Shown here: positions 11,201 through 23,222 of the stretch, in pieces
How positions within the stretch are numbered: position 1 is the stretch's first letter
Layout of the letters: each line of letters starts with the position of its first letter
DNA from: Flabesymbios commensalis
Lineage: Eukaryota; Annelida; Polychaeta; Terebellida; Flabelligeridae
Assembly: GCA_964017125.1 (NCBI GenBank)
Contig: OZ024902.1
Span: 38,777,780 to 38,841,779 of the forward strand
Direction of reading: 5' to 3'
Length of the DNA stretch: 64,000 nucleotides
Notes under the pieces: model-generated
What the model saw: the letters and a program-made list of their open reading frames with translations, nothing else
The model's database searches: none
What the model was told of the DNA's origin: nothing
Position numbers and translations under genes: made by a program

Positions 11201-11766
11201 TGCATTGACCCAGTGTCGGATTACTGTTTGCGCCTCTGAGCTCGGAACACCAACAATTTAGAAGACATAGAAGCTTATTATATTATCACTGTTGCTCCAT
11301 CGTCTGTGATGCAAATTTTACCTGGATACGTTATACGTCCGTGTCTTATGGGTCCTGGCGGAATTTTGTACTTAGTTCGGTAGATCCTGACCGAAAAGAA
11401 ATAACGATGGTCTCACTGCATCTGGTGAAGAATCACAACAAAACTGAGACACGTTGACTCGGTGGTGGTCTAATGTTAGGTCGCTCTCTGCGCCGTCGGC
11501 CCAGCATTAAACAGATCGCCACCGGATCAGCGTTTCACGTGACCAGGTGGACTCTCTGGCGACAGGCAATCAGAAATATACTAATGCGGAGGAGCCGGCT
11601 AAGACGACGTGATCAGGAAACACGGGCGATTTACATCATCCCTGTCATCAGATAGACGGATCGTCACGTCCCGGAGGCGAGAGGTCCCGTCCCGACCCCG
11701 AAACAAAGCTGGAACAACGCCTTCCGCTTCTTTGGACATCTTCACCGTGATCTGTCATGGGTTATC

Positions 11767-11840
11767 CCGCGCAAAGCCGAAAGGCGGGAACGGCTTACTT
11801 AAAAAATAAGCCGTTACCGCCGTTTGGTTTTGCAGGACAG
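11767..11840. mobile_element. Family A hairpin, variant arms
   Basis: Arms GGCGGGAACGGCTTACTT and AATAAGCCGTTACCGCC; both arms carry ACGGC where most copies have ACTGC. Confidence 0.75.
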
Positions 11841-11847
11841 TGCTGTT

Positions 11848-11956
11848 CCCAGCAAACGCAAGACATTGAACCAATGTTGGTTCAATGTTGGCTTAACGTC
11901 TACGACGGTTGGTCAACATTGAACCAACATTGATTCAATTTCTCGTGTTTGCTGGG
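11848..11956. mobile_element. Family G palindromic MITE
   Basis: Ends CCCAGCAAACGCAAGACATT and TCTCGTGTTTGCTGGG; centre CGTCTACGACGG. TT flanks both sides. It follows a family A hairpin by 7 bases. Confidence 0.8.
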
Positions 11957-12159
11957 TTGTTAGTGGTTCCAAATAGGCACCGGGATCTCACATTATGGTA
12001 ATGTTTTAGCTGTAATTGTGTCTGTAGAGAGAGAGAGAGAAAGAGAGATGTTGTCAGTGACTGATTATCATGTGAGGACTCTCCTCATGATCCACAGATG
12101 ATCACTGCAGAGGGAGAAGCAACCAGTAGGCCTATCGAATACAGCCGGGAAAGGGGGTC

Positions 12160-12174
12160 CAGGGGGGGGGGGGG
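12160..12174 (+). repeat. Poly-G run
   Basis: One of several G or C runs (also near 5177-5190, 47100-47115, 49519-49527 and 62840-62850), prone to sequencing and slippage error. Confidence 0.8.
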
Positions 12175-12349
12175 GTAGGTCACGATTAAATAAAGGTTAT
12201 TACTTGACCAACTCGGGAATTTTGTATAACATTGGGTCATTGTTTAAAAAACTAATAAAAAATAAGTCTATGAGTACCCATTGTTTTCTGAGACGAGAAA
12301 TAAATTGTAATGCAATAAAAATGATCTGTATAGTACAGAAATCGTACAC

Positions 12350-12394
12350 TGCCGTGCAAAGCGACAAGAATACTGCCTTTTGACTTTGCAGAGA
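12350..12394. mobile_element. Family A, internally deleted
   Basis: CTGCCGTGCAAAGCGACAAG then ATACTGCCTTTTGACTTTGC; the central stem is missing. Confidence 0.65.
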
Positions 12395-12721
12395 AGTTTA
12401 ATAATTATATCGTCCCTAGCAGCCAAAATTTTGTATGTGCCACAAATTTGATAGCACTTGCATCATTTAAGACGCCAAGGCACGATAATCATACAAGACT
12501 ACACATTGCGAAGGGGCAGCAATTAATCTTTTCCAAAACGACCAATTTCTCTGCGGAAGTAATAGGCAAAGGTACGCCCCGCCTGTTCTCCTGGGCTGTT
12601 ATATTATATCTCCTAACGTTAATCCTCGGCTGATATTAACGCCCCGTCAAATCTCTCTTTGATCGGCTACACCAGCAGTCGGTCATACATTGCTCCAGCC
12701 TGCTGCTGTATCCTGATATGC

Positions 12722-12794
12722 GTCCTGTGCAAAACCAAAAGGCAGTAGCTGCTTACTTTCAAAGTGAGCAGTTCCCGCTACTTTGCTTTGACGG
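12722..12794. mobile_element. Family A hairpin
   Basis: TGTGCAAAACCAAAAGGCAG left; right arm GTGAGCAGTTCCCGC partly diverged. Confidence 0.7.
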
Positions 12795-12833
12795 ACCCCG
12801 GCAGTAAATCTTGATTGGCGCGAGGCTATAATT

Positions 12834-12882
12834 CTCACGGCAAAGCCAAAAGGCAGTCATCTGCTTACTTGCAGAGTAAAGC
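12834..12882. mobile_element. Left half of family A next to a CpG-rich MITE
   Basis: CACGGCAAAGCCAAAAGGC then CTGCTTACTTGCAGAGTAA; it stops where the family I element starts at 12883. Confidence 0.65.
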
Positions 12883-13156
12883 GTGAAACACACCAACACC
12901 ATTGCCTACGCGCGGTCCGCACGACCTGGTTTTTCAAGCACATGCATATTTCATCATTGGTACAGCATATGGGTCAGCGCAACGACGTACGCGAGCGCGG
13001 TAGGAAACGCGATCTTTTTCAAAACTGTTACATTTTCGTGGCGCCGGTTGTCACACCGGGCGTCGCGCTGGGCGTCTCGCCTCATATTTTGCGTTAAACG
13101 TCGCGTTGTTCGTCGCGGTGGTGTGTGCGCTCGCGCTCGCGTTGGTGTGTTTTGCA
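12883..13156. mobile_element. CpG-rich MITE, family I
   Basis: Ends GTGAAACACACCAAC...GCGCG and CGCTCGCGTTGGTGTGTTTTGCA form an inverted repeat (left end one base changed). The interior is rich in CGTCGCG words. It abuts half of a family A hairpin on its left. Its two long frames (12883-13161) come from GC richness. Confidence 0.6.
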
Positions 13157-13507
13157 CTTAAGGAGTTACGGTCTTTTTTCTTTGCGCGGCGGAGCTGACG
13201 GGTACACGCCCATGCACGCCTTAATTGGTGGGTGAGTGACTTGTGGAGAGGAGGAAACCGTGTTGAGGGTGTCCTTCTGCTAATCCGCGGATCCGCGGAC
13301 GCGGGCTTCCTGCGGACACCCCGCGGACGTCTGTAGGTGGTCCCGCACAGCCCCCGACCTTGTTAGCTGCCCTAACAACCTCCAGCCTTAATATATTATA
13401 TAGACCAAACTCATCCCCCCTCGGTATTGTTCATCGAGTTTCCGCCCCGTGGCACCGCCGAGAATTGCAGCGGAAGATCATCAGCCACCAAATTGACCAG
13501 CGCTACT

Positions 13508-13575
13508 CCGCCAAGGCAAACGGCATTATCTGCTCACTTGTAAAGTAAGCAGATACTGCCTCTTTTTGCACGGCG
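13508..13575. mobile_element. Family A hairpin
   Basis: CCGCCAAGGCAAACGGCATT left, AGCAGATACTGCCTCTTTTT right; left arm is subtype 2 and right arm subtype 1, a mosaic. Confidence 0.75.
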
Positions 13576-13926
13576 TACTGCTGAAGGTCGGATCGTTTTG
13601 TGCATGGCTATAAAATTATCCCGCGTCCAAGATGATGGCGCCCGATATTAATGTTATAAATTATTAGATGAAGCTTGTATTTCACGTTTGTGGCTGGACG
13701 TATTGTGATTTGGGCGGGGTTGATAAAAAAATCCGTTACAGTACATATTTTGTTCTATGACTACTTCCATCATACAGACGAGTGTCATTTAGAAGACCAA
13801 GAACTTTATATATTGTTTTGCTTGCCTCTGTTTTTTTTTCAACATTAATATGTACACCCTCTGTAGACTTTTTATGCAGATACTCTTTCTATAACATTGT
13901 GGCATGCATGATACTTTTTCGCGCAC

Positions 13927-14350
13927 GGTGTCCTGTTTTCTAATGAGGCGTCATCAAACGTATATGACGCATATGACATGTAGGAATTAAAATCGTGTAC
14001 CTAAAGTCAAATAGACAAATGGTCACTTTTGTTTAATTTATTTCAACATCGATAAACCTACGTCGTCAATTTTTTTCTAAAAATAAATTATTGTACAATA
14101 CATGCAATGGTTATTTCACCTGCTCAAATAACATCCGCAAAATCTACGATATCCAAAGTAAATTGAGGAAGTGTCCTTCTTTCTAACTGACTCTTTTTTC
14201 TAAGAAAGTAGGACATCCCTTAAATGAAATTATTAGAAAGCAGGACACGTTTTCAAAATACATTGTTGACTATCGAAACTTTGGATGCTAATATTTGAGA
14301 AGGTTAAATAATGCGCTTGTTGACTTGCTCATTAGAAATCAGGACACCAT
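13927..14350 (+). mobile_element. MITE of about 425 bp, family N
   Basis: Terminal inverted repeats GGTGTCCTGTTTTCTAATGA and the matching CTCATTAGAAATCAGGACAC. The interior has further copies of the same words (GTGTCCTTCTTTCTAA, AGAAAGTAGGACATCCC, AGAAAGCAGGACAC). No transposase frame. Confidence 0.7.
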
Positions 14351-14587
14351 GTTAAAAAGTTTATCAAACATGACATCATGCTAGAAATCGTATCTGCATG
14401 ACAAGTAGGCCTAATATAATGTAGTGCTGCACATTATAGCATACAGTGTTACCGGACGCATGCGAGAGTGGGAGACATTATTTTGTAATGGACAGGAAGC
14501 CACCTAAGCAGGCTGACATTTCTGATGTGCCCGAGGAGGAGAACACAAAGACTAAGTCATGTACTCCTTTCACCATCCTCTTCTATG

Positions 14588-14640
14588 ACGCTGGGCCTAC
14601 ATTAGCTCAGCATTGGGTCAACGTGTCGTGTTTGCTGAGA
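14588..14640. repeat. Right half of a family G element
   Basis: CAGCATTGGGTCAACGTGTC then GTGTTTGCTGAGA; the left half is absent. Confidence 0.5.
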
Positions 14641-14974
14641 TCCCTGTCTTGCATGTACACACCCGTGTACAGGTGATCAGCATATACAGTGCTATTCATT
14701 TGGTCCTATCATGGACAAAAACACGGTTGACGGTTGACGGATATCGGTTGAACTCCTGAACTCCTGTTCCCACAGAGAACAGGGACTCTGAAAGGAGCCG
14801 TTTTGTGTGACATAGCAAAGCAGTGAGCTCTATGTCATAGCACTGCAGGAGGCGGAGTCTGGTCATAAGCAATGAGTTCTTTACCATTACATTGCTAGCT
14901 TGGGTGATGGCACGGCGGCTAGGGATGGCTGGCTAAAGATGACGGTTAAATGATGGTGGTTTCAAACACACTCA

Positions 14975-15390
14975 AAAGGGTCAGTCCTTGCCCTTTCCTC
15001 TGGTGGCTGGTCGCTCAAACGGCTGTTTCTATATGGTTCAGCAGCCCTGTTTCCTTGTCTCTCAGACTTACGTTGCCAATGCTTTGTACAATCACCTACC
15101 TCACCAGGTACTCAGTATTGTGGGGAGCCTCTGTGACCAATAGGTAGGCCTCAGACCGCCAGAGCTCGAATTTCGAATCCTGTGTCTGGAGGACAGTGTC
15201 ATCTCATTCATCTCTCCATCCTCAGGAGGTTCTCCTGGCCCAGTTTAGCCTATATGTGCAAAAAGGTGGCCTAAAGCCCGATTCATTTCATGTTTACCTC
15301 ACCAGGTGAAAAGAGAGTGGCACTATAAGGTTTATACCAGAACTAGTGCATAATCTCGCGTCAGCCTTCGCGCTGCGCGCTCCTCTGCTC
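14975..15390 (+). repeat. Old interspersed repeat split by a SINE
   Basis: Two pieces (14975-15109 and 15295-15390) match, in reverse orientation, the sequence at 18985-19205: shared blocks include TCAGTCCTT, TACCTCACCA and AATCTCGCGT...CGCGCTCCTCT. The SINE insertion between the pieces is younger than this repeat. Family unknown. Confidence 0.55.
15110..15294 (+). mobile_element. 5'-truncated SINE (second head plus core) with 13-bp target duplication
   Basis: This copy starts just before head 2 and runs to ATTCATTTCATGTT. The perfect direct repeat TACCTCACCAGGT flanks it (15097-15109 and 15295-15307). The insertion splits an older interspersed repeat (14975-15390). The head 2 A-box region is partly deleted. 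Confidence 0.85.
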
Positions 15391-15707
15391 TCATGGACAA
15401 TATACCATGTCATCTGGGTCACCTGGATCTGCCTGAATAAAACTGAACAGGTGATTGTCACAATCACCCTTCCAGTGTGAGCAGCGTCGTTAACAGGCTA
15501 AGTCGCGTTCACTATGCGCGGCTGAAAACGCTGAACTTCTGCCGACATTTTGTCATGAAATGCCCGCATCTTGTGTAAAATGACGCTTGCATGCATCACT
15601 GTAAGCCCTATCCCCTACTGTGGCACAATTTATTTGAGTTGCCATGGCTCAATGAGCTGGCACAGCACAAAGCGAATGTATCATAACAAACCAATATTTT
15701 AAACATA

Positions 15708-16044
15708 ATTTAACCTTCTAAAATATTGGCATCCAAGTTTGCGATAGTCAACAATGTATTTTGAAAACGTGTCCTGCTTTCTAATAATTTCATTTAAGGG
15801 ATGTCCTACTTTCTTAGAAAAAAAAGTCAGTTAGAAAGAAGGACACTTTCTCAATATACTTTGGATATCGTAGATTTTGCGGATATTATTTGAGCAGGTG
15901 AAATAACCATTGCATGTATTGTACAATAATGTATTGTACAATAATGACCATTTGTCTATTTGACTTTAGGTACACACCAAAGCGATTTTAATTCCTACAT
16001 GTCATATGCGTCATATACGTTTGATGACGCCTCATTAGAAAGCA
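15708..16044 (-). mobile_element. Second family N copy, inverted and end-truncated
   Basis: Reverse complement of 13935-14309, well conserved, with a short TGTATTGTACAATAA duplication at about 15917-15945. The two copies face each other across 1.36 kb. Confidence 0.7.
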
Positions 16045-18514
16045 AATCATAACAAATTTTGCAATTTTAGTTACGGCAACGCAAAAAATGTATGTTGACC
16101 CAGCACAGGTAACCCAGTCGATTTGCGTTGTGTTGGCTTTTTTGTCACACAATTTTGTTTGGTTCAAACGGCTTAAACGAACATAGAAAATCTCAAATTT
16201 GAGTTGAGTTGACATACATTTTTTATCTATTCAAATACAAGTACGTTACGTCAACCTATCTTTAATTAAACGTCGCAGGACAATGCAATCAAATCGTGTT
16301 ATTGTAACCATTTTGAGCCTAGTTGGCCTATTTGAACAAGGTTGCTAAACGGTAACTGGCCCTAATTCAATTTTATCGACGCTGCTCGATAAAATAGGAA
16401 GCAACAATGCACATATATTGTATCACACGATGTTAAGAAAATTGACCTTTGTCACTTAATCTTCTTTGGTTTAAGCAGCCTAAGCGAACACTCTCTTCTG
16501 ACGTGTTAGATTGAGCTATCAGAGAAAAAATACAATTTGTATTACGTTGGATAATTTTTTTGACTAATTAAGTGATAAATTAGCCCTTTAAGACTTTGTG
16601 AGTTACACAGAATATATAATATCTCAAAATAAAATCATTTTCAGTTCTCTGTTCATTTTTGTGTGAATCTGTGAGGGGGTAATATATTTTTCTTAAACAT
16701 GTTAAGTAGCAATATTTTCATTGCTGTCTGTAAGAAATAACCTTCTAGAAAAAAAAAAATTCCTCAATCAAAAAAAAATGCTGGTTGCTGGTCACTGTCC
16801 ACTGCTGTGGTCTGCCCGGTAACGCTGGGCCAATGCTGTACCAATGCTCTTCCTACGGTCTAATGATGACAGGTCACAGAGATAGTTGTGTTGGCCAAAT
16901 GATGGGCCGGCATTTTAATGCCGCGCCAACGTTGGTGGAATGTTGACTCAATGAGCAGTGAAATCGTTTTATTTGTTTAGATAGCTGGTTTTGATTGTTC
17001 GATGGCGTCGTTTTTAAAATGACCTAATATGACGAAAAGTGAGTGGCTCACAATAACTAATTATCGTTGTATGATTCAAAAATATTTTATGATATAAATG
17101 AATTGATTCTGATGATTTCAAATTAACCAACTCACTCTGAGTTGGCATTGTGTTCTAAGCTACGGTACGAACCGGAGTATCCCAATATAAACGAGCTGAA
17201 AAGATGGTAACAATTGTGCCAGGTCACCTCATTAAAATTAATGCAACAATTTTGCCTCAAAAATATTGAGCTAACATGGCGGAACAGGGTTTTCAGTGCA
17301 GTGTGAACAGAATATATCGCACCGCGCCGCGCCGCGCCATTCCGCTCATAGTGTGAACGAGGTTGTGCATAAACGAACAAATGTAGATGTCGGGGTATTT
17401 GCGATTTCCTCCATGACGACTGTGGCGTCCATCTTTTTCCCGCTATCATTAAAAACTCTTAAAAAAATTAAACATTAGATTATATAGGCCTATATAATTT
17501 TTACCATTTCAACATTTTAATACAGACGTGTTTGTTGTCGTGAGCTCTAAAAAATATGTCGTGCATAAGTTTGATGACTTGTAGCAATTAAATTGAGTTC
17601 TATCTGTACTATAGACGAATATGCTATATAAATATACTATATATTTGGTGGACTAGATATTATGAACCAGCAAAAAAATGTTTTATCCAATGAGCCTATA
17701 TGTGGCATAAAACATGGAAATATGATACCAACAAAACCAAATGTTCCCCACATAAATCTTCATGCTGCTATATGTAGCGTGTGTGGGCACCTTATTTTGA
17801 TAATGGTGTATCTATACTCTATTATCACCCCATGTAATCTTTCCGTCTGTGGTAAACCTATTGCTAGCCGTATTCATGACATCAGCGTGGCCGAGGTTGT
17901 CGCTAATGATTTGGCAACATACAGCCACGCCCGGTGTTGATTACGTGTACATGTACATTATCAGAATGGTATCAAATACATTGACAATACTTGAAGACAC
18001 ATATACATAAGACGAGATGCTTTTTTAAGGAAGCCTACGACCTGTAGCTCTATCGGCTTTTAAGCTGTACTATCAGTACTTAAAAAAAACATTCAGCCAC
18101 ACACATATTTCATTCTCCATACAAAAATTTCCATTTTACTGTTTCTTATACATTTTTAAATGAACCGCTCTTTTTTGTACTGTGTCTCTGAATAATCAGC
18201 ACGATTAAACAGCACGATTAAACAAATTAAAAATGCATTATAATAATAATAATTATGCATGCATGTTTTGTAAGAAAATGTCGGTTTATTACCAGACCTG
18301 GGTTCAATTCCGGAATTGCGCTGAAATTCGACCTAATCCCCAGACTAATTCCATTTTGTAAATTGGTCTCCATGTGGTACACAGGTGAAATCTGCAATGC
18401 CCCTACGGGTAGAAATCATCCCAGGATATTACTACATGTGTGCCAAGGTCATGCATGCTTATTCATTAAACCCACAAATCGGCCATAAATTGTCACATAT
18501 TGGAAATTAAATTA
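16045..18514. other. Sparse region
   Basis: Holds a diverged family G-like stretch near 16820-16950, a CGCCGCGCCGCGCC run at 17323-17338 flanked by GTGTGAAC words on both sides (a possible small MITE), and a B-box-like GGGTTCAATTCC at 18300. No gene recognised. Confidence 0.4.
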
Positions 18515-18690
18515 ATGTTTAAACATTAAGATTTGCAAATGTTTGATCAACTAATACGAGTAATTTTCACCCAATTGAAGTTGTTATGACAAATAAGTCT
18601 GTAATGACTTTCGTTCTGTCAATAAAATATGTGTCTGTCTGTCTATCACACAGACACAACTTCAAGTGGATGATAATTTAAATGAGATAA
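18515..18690 (-). mobile_element. Family C element with an insertion in its hairpin loop
   Basis: Family C tail (AACATTAAGATTTGCAAATG) then hairpin arms near 18568-18587 and 18652-18672. About 60 extra bases containing TCAATAAAATATG and GTCTGTCTGTCT separate the arms, where other copies have 5-15 bases. Confidence 0.55.
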
Positions 18691-18984
18691 CTTAAATTTT
18701 ACACTGAATTTGATTTTTCCTAAAAAGTGCGAATCCAATGTATACATGACGGCATAGTTTAGCATATGCTCAGCTAAGCTATGGCCACCAAATAACCAGA
18801 GCTTAGCTGAGGATAAAGCTAAGTTAGAATCTGATAAATACTAACTAAAATACTGTAGTATTGTTTTACTTGAAAATTGAGCACTTAAGGCATTTTGGCT
18901 TTTCACGACAAAGCTGATAACATACGATATAATTATGGAGGATTATCGGGGAAGCAAAAAAATAAGGTAGACCTAACCAAATAA

Positions 18985-19205
18985 ACTAGAATCTATTGAA
19001 TTGGAGAGGAGCGCGTAGCGCGGGACTAACGCGAGATTGCGCACGTGTTCTTGCATCAAACTTATAGTATTGGCCCCTAATTCCTCTCTTGGTGAGGTAG
19101 GTGTATTGGCCTGTACACAAAGCAAGACAATGTGAAGAGACGAAGGTACAGGGGCCTGATCAACCGAGATCAGCAGCCAGAGGTGATGGGAAAGGACTGA
19201 TTCCA
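18985..19205 (-). repeat. Second copy of the old interspersed repeat, without the SINE
   Basis: Reverse complement of the repeat at 14975-15390. Here the CTACCTCACC site is empty, which independently confirms the SINE insertion point. No coding potential is recognised. Confidence 0.5.
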
Positions 19206-19887
19206 TTAAGATAGCCTCTGATTGACCTTGAGCATTTAAGCATCTCTAAGCTATACCAACCGTGTCCGCATGATACTACCCAGACATTTGTGTAATATAT
19301 TCCTTGGATAAAAGTGCACGGCGTGACCGACCCAAACACTGGCGTACAGTCTTGACACAAAAGGTTTTTGAAGGTTCTTTTCCATATAGTGATATAGAGA
19401 ATGTAGAACCTTTTCTCTATAGCACTATATTAAGAGTGTAAGATACGTTTTATTTTGCCGCCAAGCAATAACACAAATACGTGGGCAATTGCAGATTCGA
19501 TAAACAACACAGAACAGCACAACTTTGGAACGGCTCATGACGAATGATCAACCTTAATTGGTTTTTTTACCGTCCGTTGTAAGTTGCGTCAGCAAGACAC
19601 TATTTTTACACCGAGATCATTATTTAATATGTCACCCGTAGTTATATTTATCTATCAGCTTCAAATTCAACCGTTAAAAAAAGAGTCATTAGCTCAATAT
19701 CGCACCGCCAACGTCGGTCCGACTGAGCTGACGCTGATTCCAAGCTGACTTCCATGATTGGCGAAATAGTAAACACACAAAGACCAGCCGCCTGTAATTT
19801 GAGACCCGACGTGCTGTTGTTGTTCAGAAAAAAGGTTTGTCAGCGAAGTTTTCATATCGTGCTCTATATGCGTTGAAACCAGCGCAT

Positions 19888-19991
19888 CCCAACAAATAAG
19901 AGACGTGGAAACCATGTTGGCTTAATGTTAAGCCAGCGTGGAAGACGATGGCCAAACATTAAACCAGGTTCAACGTCTAGTGTTTGCTGGC
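19888..19991. mobile_element. Family G palindromic MITE
   Basis: Ends CCCAACAAATAAGAGACGTG and CAACGTCTAGTGTTTGCTGG; AT on both flanks. Confidence 0.7.
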
Positions 19992-20130
19992 ATCAGATCT
20001 TTGACTGAATGTCGGTTCAGCCTTTTCTGTCGGCTGGGTGCACATTGTTTAGAGGTGTAGCAATGACAATAAATGAATACAGATAGGTCCATGTCCCGCG
20101 TGCTTGCATACATCGATCCGTGGACACGCT

Positions 20131-20195
20131 CCCAATTGCGATTCAATGCCGGCCCAGCGGCACAAGTGCTGGAACAGCATTGAATCACAGTTGGG
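20131..20195. repeat. Palindrome of family G type
   Basis: CCCAATTGCGATTCAATGC pairs with GCATTGAATCACAGTTGGG around GGCCCAGCGGCACAAGTGC. Diverged ends. Confidence 0.5.
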
Positions 20196-20681
20196 CCATC
20201 GCTTGATCCGGTAATTGGGAGGCAGGTTTATAGTGTGGACGCACGGATTCTCATTGTTGTTTTCATGGCCGTATATGCGTGCTGATTGCTCAAAAACCAA
20301 TGAATAAAACATGTATGCTGCATGTCCCTGTCATAAATTCAAGCAAAACTAGTGTGCCGATTTAAGCCACACTACCACTGCACTTCCATTTCACATGAAT
20401 ACCCATACATTTTTATTCAGTCAATAATGTTAAATCATTCAATGTTGTTGAACGTATGACCATAATATGAGACTATAAACCCCACACCTTTGACTTTTCA
20501 AATCATCGAAGATCCACAAAATGACGGCGATATACGTGACATATTGTAAAAAGTGACAGCGTCAAATTTTGTCTTTTCTAAAAATAATTCTGTATATTTA
20601 ACATTAAAAAAACAATCAACGCATAAATTAAGTAGCGCATTGTATACTGTCTAGCTCTTCACAACTCTGAATAGTTAAATT

Positions 20682-20753
20682 TGCAATTTTTAATCACCTA
20701 AAGCTGTGTCTCGCTACCGCGATCCACAGCTTCAAGTGACTGAAAATTGTTTG
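20682..20753. mobile_element. Family C/B-type hairpin core
   Basis: TTTAATCACCTAAAGCTGTG with its complement CACAGCTTCAAGTGACTGAA around CTCGCTACCGCG. The rest of the element is not recognisable. Confidence 0.5.
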
Positions 20754-20989
20754 AGAGTTGTTGGCTACAAGAGAAGGAAAATGCCTATTTTCGAAACTAG
20801 ATCTTGAGATCATTGTCGTGTCTATTTATACATCAATTTGTATCTTCTAAATCACAAAAACAGTTCATACGTTATTGCAACTGCTTTGTCGACCGGATGC
20901 GAACCGAACATACTGATTTTTATGCCGTGCTTATAACCACTACGCACGATTAACAAGCCAGAATCACATCACGACCACTTCCTGGCAAT

Positions 20990-21064
20990 ACTGCTCTACA
21001 AAGTCAAAAAGGCAGTGACATCTTTTTTGAAATGTAACCAGTTGCTGTCTTTTGGCGCGGCAGT
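20990..21064. mobile_element. Family A hairpin, diverged centre
   Basis: TACTGCTCTACAAAGTCAAA left, GTCTTTTGGCGCGGCAGTA right; TACTGC/GCAGTA ends are intact. Confidence 0.7.
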
Positions 21065-22826
21065 ATATACTCATTCATGCTCCCCCAGGATCACAGATTA
21101 AATAAATGTCAAGGTTGGTGACCCGGCTCCAAAACCACGCGATCCCTTGTTTTGTTTCGTCAATCCACCCTAATTGATTTAGGATTATTACACCCACACT
21201 GTTTGATCGTCTATAACTGCCACGCGCATTCGTGTCTTTTTCAACAGAGGGAGCACCTTGTGTCATGAGAACAGTTGAGCGACATTCAACAAGTTTATTG
21301 GTAATTTTTTTTTTTTTGGGGGGGGGGTCTTCCTTGAAGGTTTATGGTATTATTAATTATCTGCCTTTCATGTGAGGAGTGAATAGCCCCTGGAAGTCCA
21401 GCTTCAAAATGGGTGAAAATGACCTGAAGTAGGCCCTATGATTGAGCATGCGATAGCTTAGAACACCTCCATGAAGCCTTTGGCTTTGTGTTTGACGATA
21501 AAGTCAAATTTGTTGACTAAAATAAGTTGAAGGCACATATTTCGGCAAATGGCATCTTTTTATTTTAGTTCTGTTACTTTTTTTGATATTTGAATGTGTG
21601 AGGGCAAGATTCCGATTGATTACAACTTTTAGAAACATCCGTTGGCAACGTAATCAGGTTTAGAAAAAAAAACGGACTGTGACAAATGTCCGTCATTACA
21701 ATTTTGTCTTTCAGATCAACCCTTCGACTATGGAAATGTCATATTTTGACAGGAAAAGGGAATGAGACACCGATGTTATTATTTCTTTCTAAAATCTAAA
21801 GATAGTTTTTTTTATAATTTACTGGTCGTAGTCTATGACAACAATTTTTGAACTCGTACTAAGTATGTAAGGTCTCAGATGTATCACATCGTCAGAGACG
21901 TTGCAAGTTTAATCACAAATGACCGCTTTCCTATCGGGCCACACATTTCGACGAGAAGGCTCTAGATCACTGAACTTGGCCAATTGACAAGTTCTAAATC
22001 TTTGCTGGTCATCGTGAACATGGCCAAAAGACGCCGACAATATTCATGAGATGTTTGTGGTGGTGTAGGGACAAAAAGGAAGGGATTTTCATCAGTGTTG
22101 ATCATTTCAAAGAAAAAAAACAATTTACGTCGGACCCTTCATCTAGACCCTCAGCGGGCAGGTTTATGGGTAATCCCAATCGAATTTTTGTCACGGTTAT
22201 TCGAAATTGTATGAAAATTCCAAAATACACACTTATCCGGTACATATCTCTTTCAAATGGAGGGTGGAGAAAGATAATATAAATTTATGATGATATAAGC
22301 CTAAATAAAACAAATTTAAACTTTGAAACTTTTTAAGTGTGAAACACCTGGGTATTGGCCTTTAAACCTGCTCTCCGTTTTAAACACAGCTTGTGTCATA
22401 CTGTAGACATATTCGTTCAATCGGTTTTTTTTTGTAAATGTAGGCTTATTCGGATGATCATTAACGGTGCAAACGGGGAAGCAATTTATAGCTGTTAATT
22501 AATTGTGATTGTACAAAAATATATCATTGTTTATTGTACATATTGTTCATAATTTCAACTCCGTTATATCCACAGCGTCTAAATCTGTGGAGAGACGAGC
22601 TAGGTGGCACAGAAATAGAAATCACAATCATAAACAGTTAAATATCTCGAATTGAGACACTATGAAGCACCCCCCGCCACCCCCATCGAAAAATAGAGCT
22701 CCTTAGTCATATTTTAGATACAATTTATGAATTAAAAAAATGTAGGGACCATCACAGGCACCACCAAGGACGTTCTGAGCTTTCATCTGCTATATTACTT
22801 GTATCTGGGTTTCAATATTACGAGTC
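21065..22826. other. Nothing recognised
   Basis: AT-rich sequence with T and G homopolymers near 21305-21329. Short frames lack domains. Confidence 0.45.
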
Positions 22827-22888
22827 ATTTTCATTCAGATGGAGATGAGAATTGCGGTTGCAATTCCCATCTCCATCTGAATGAAAAT
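22827..22888. repeat. Hairpin repeat, family E core
   Basis: Nearly perfect palindrome with 29-base arms: ATTTTCATTCAGATGGAGAT opens it and its complement closes it, with a GGTT loop; one arm mismatch. Isolated from other elements. Confidence 0.7.
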
Positions 22889-23117
22889 CTGAGGGATATC
22901 TGCGGGTATGTGGGTGAGATGAGTGAACGGGGTGGTGGCATGGGTTTTCAGTTTTAATATCAGAAGTTACTAACAGTGAAGCTCACAATTTAATGTCGAA
23001 TGAGCTGTACCTGTCACGCCGGAGATCCGGCACTCGTCCCACGCTCTGGGTCCCATGCCTCAAAGAAAGAAAATACTAGTAGTTCGTTCTCGTTCACTTG
23101 CAAATAGTCAACATTAT

Positions 23118-23222
23118 AGGGCGTCTCCATGACCGAGTGGTAGCGTGCTCGTTCATCGTCGGGTTCTCTTGGCTCAATTTAACTTGCACGTAGTCAAAAG
23201 TGACCTAAATCACCATTCATTC
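23118..23222 (+). mobile_element. Deleted SINE remnant
   Basis: GGGCGTCTCCATGACCGAGTGGTAGCG matches the start of SINE head 2 (long motif spanning 23119-23145), and TTGCACGTAGTCAAAAGTG followed by ATTCATTCAT matches the 3' part. About 80 bases of the middle are missing. Confidence 0.55.

Noticed and set aside
17280-17450. GC-rich CGCCGCGCCGCGCC stretch as a promoter or CpG island
   Set aside because: It is only about 20 bases, flanked by GTGTGAAC words that suggest a mobile element, with no gene beside it.
18285-18420. Possible tRNA or SINE around GGGTTCAATTCC
   Set aside because: Only a B-box-like word; no A box at the right distance and no second copy.
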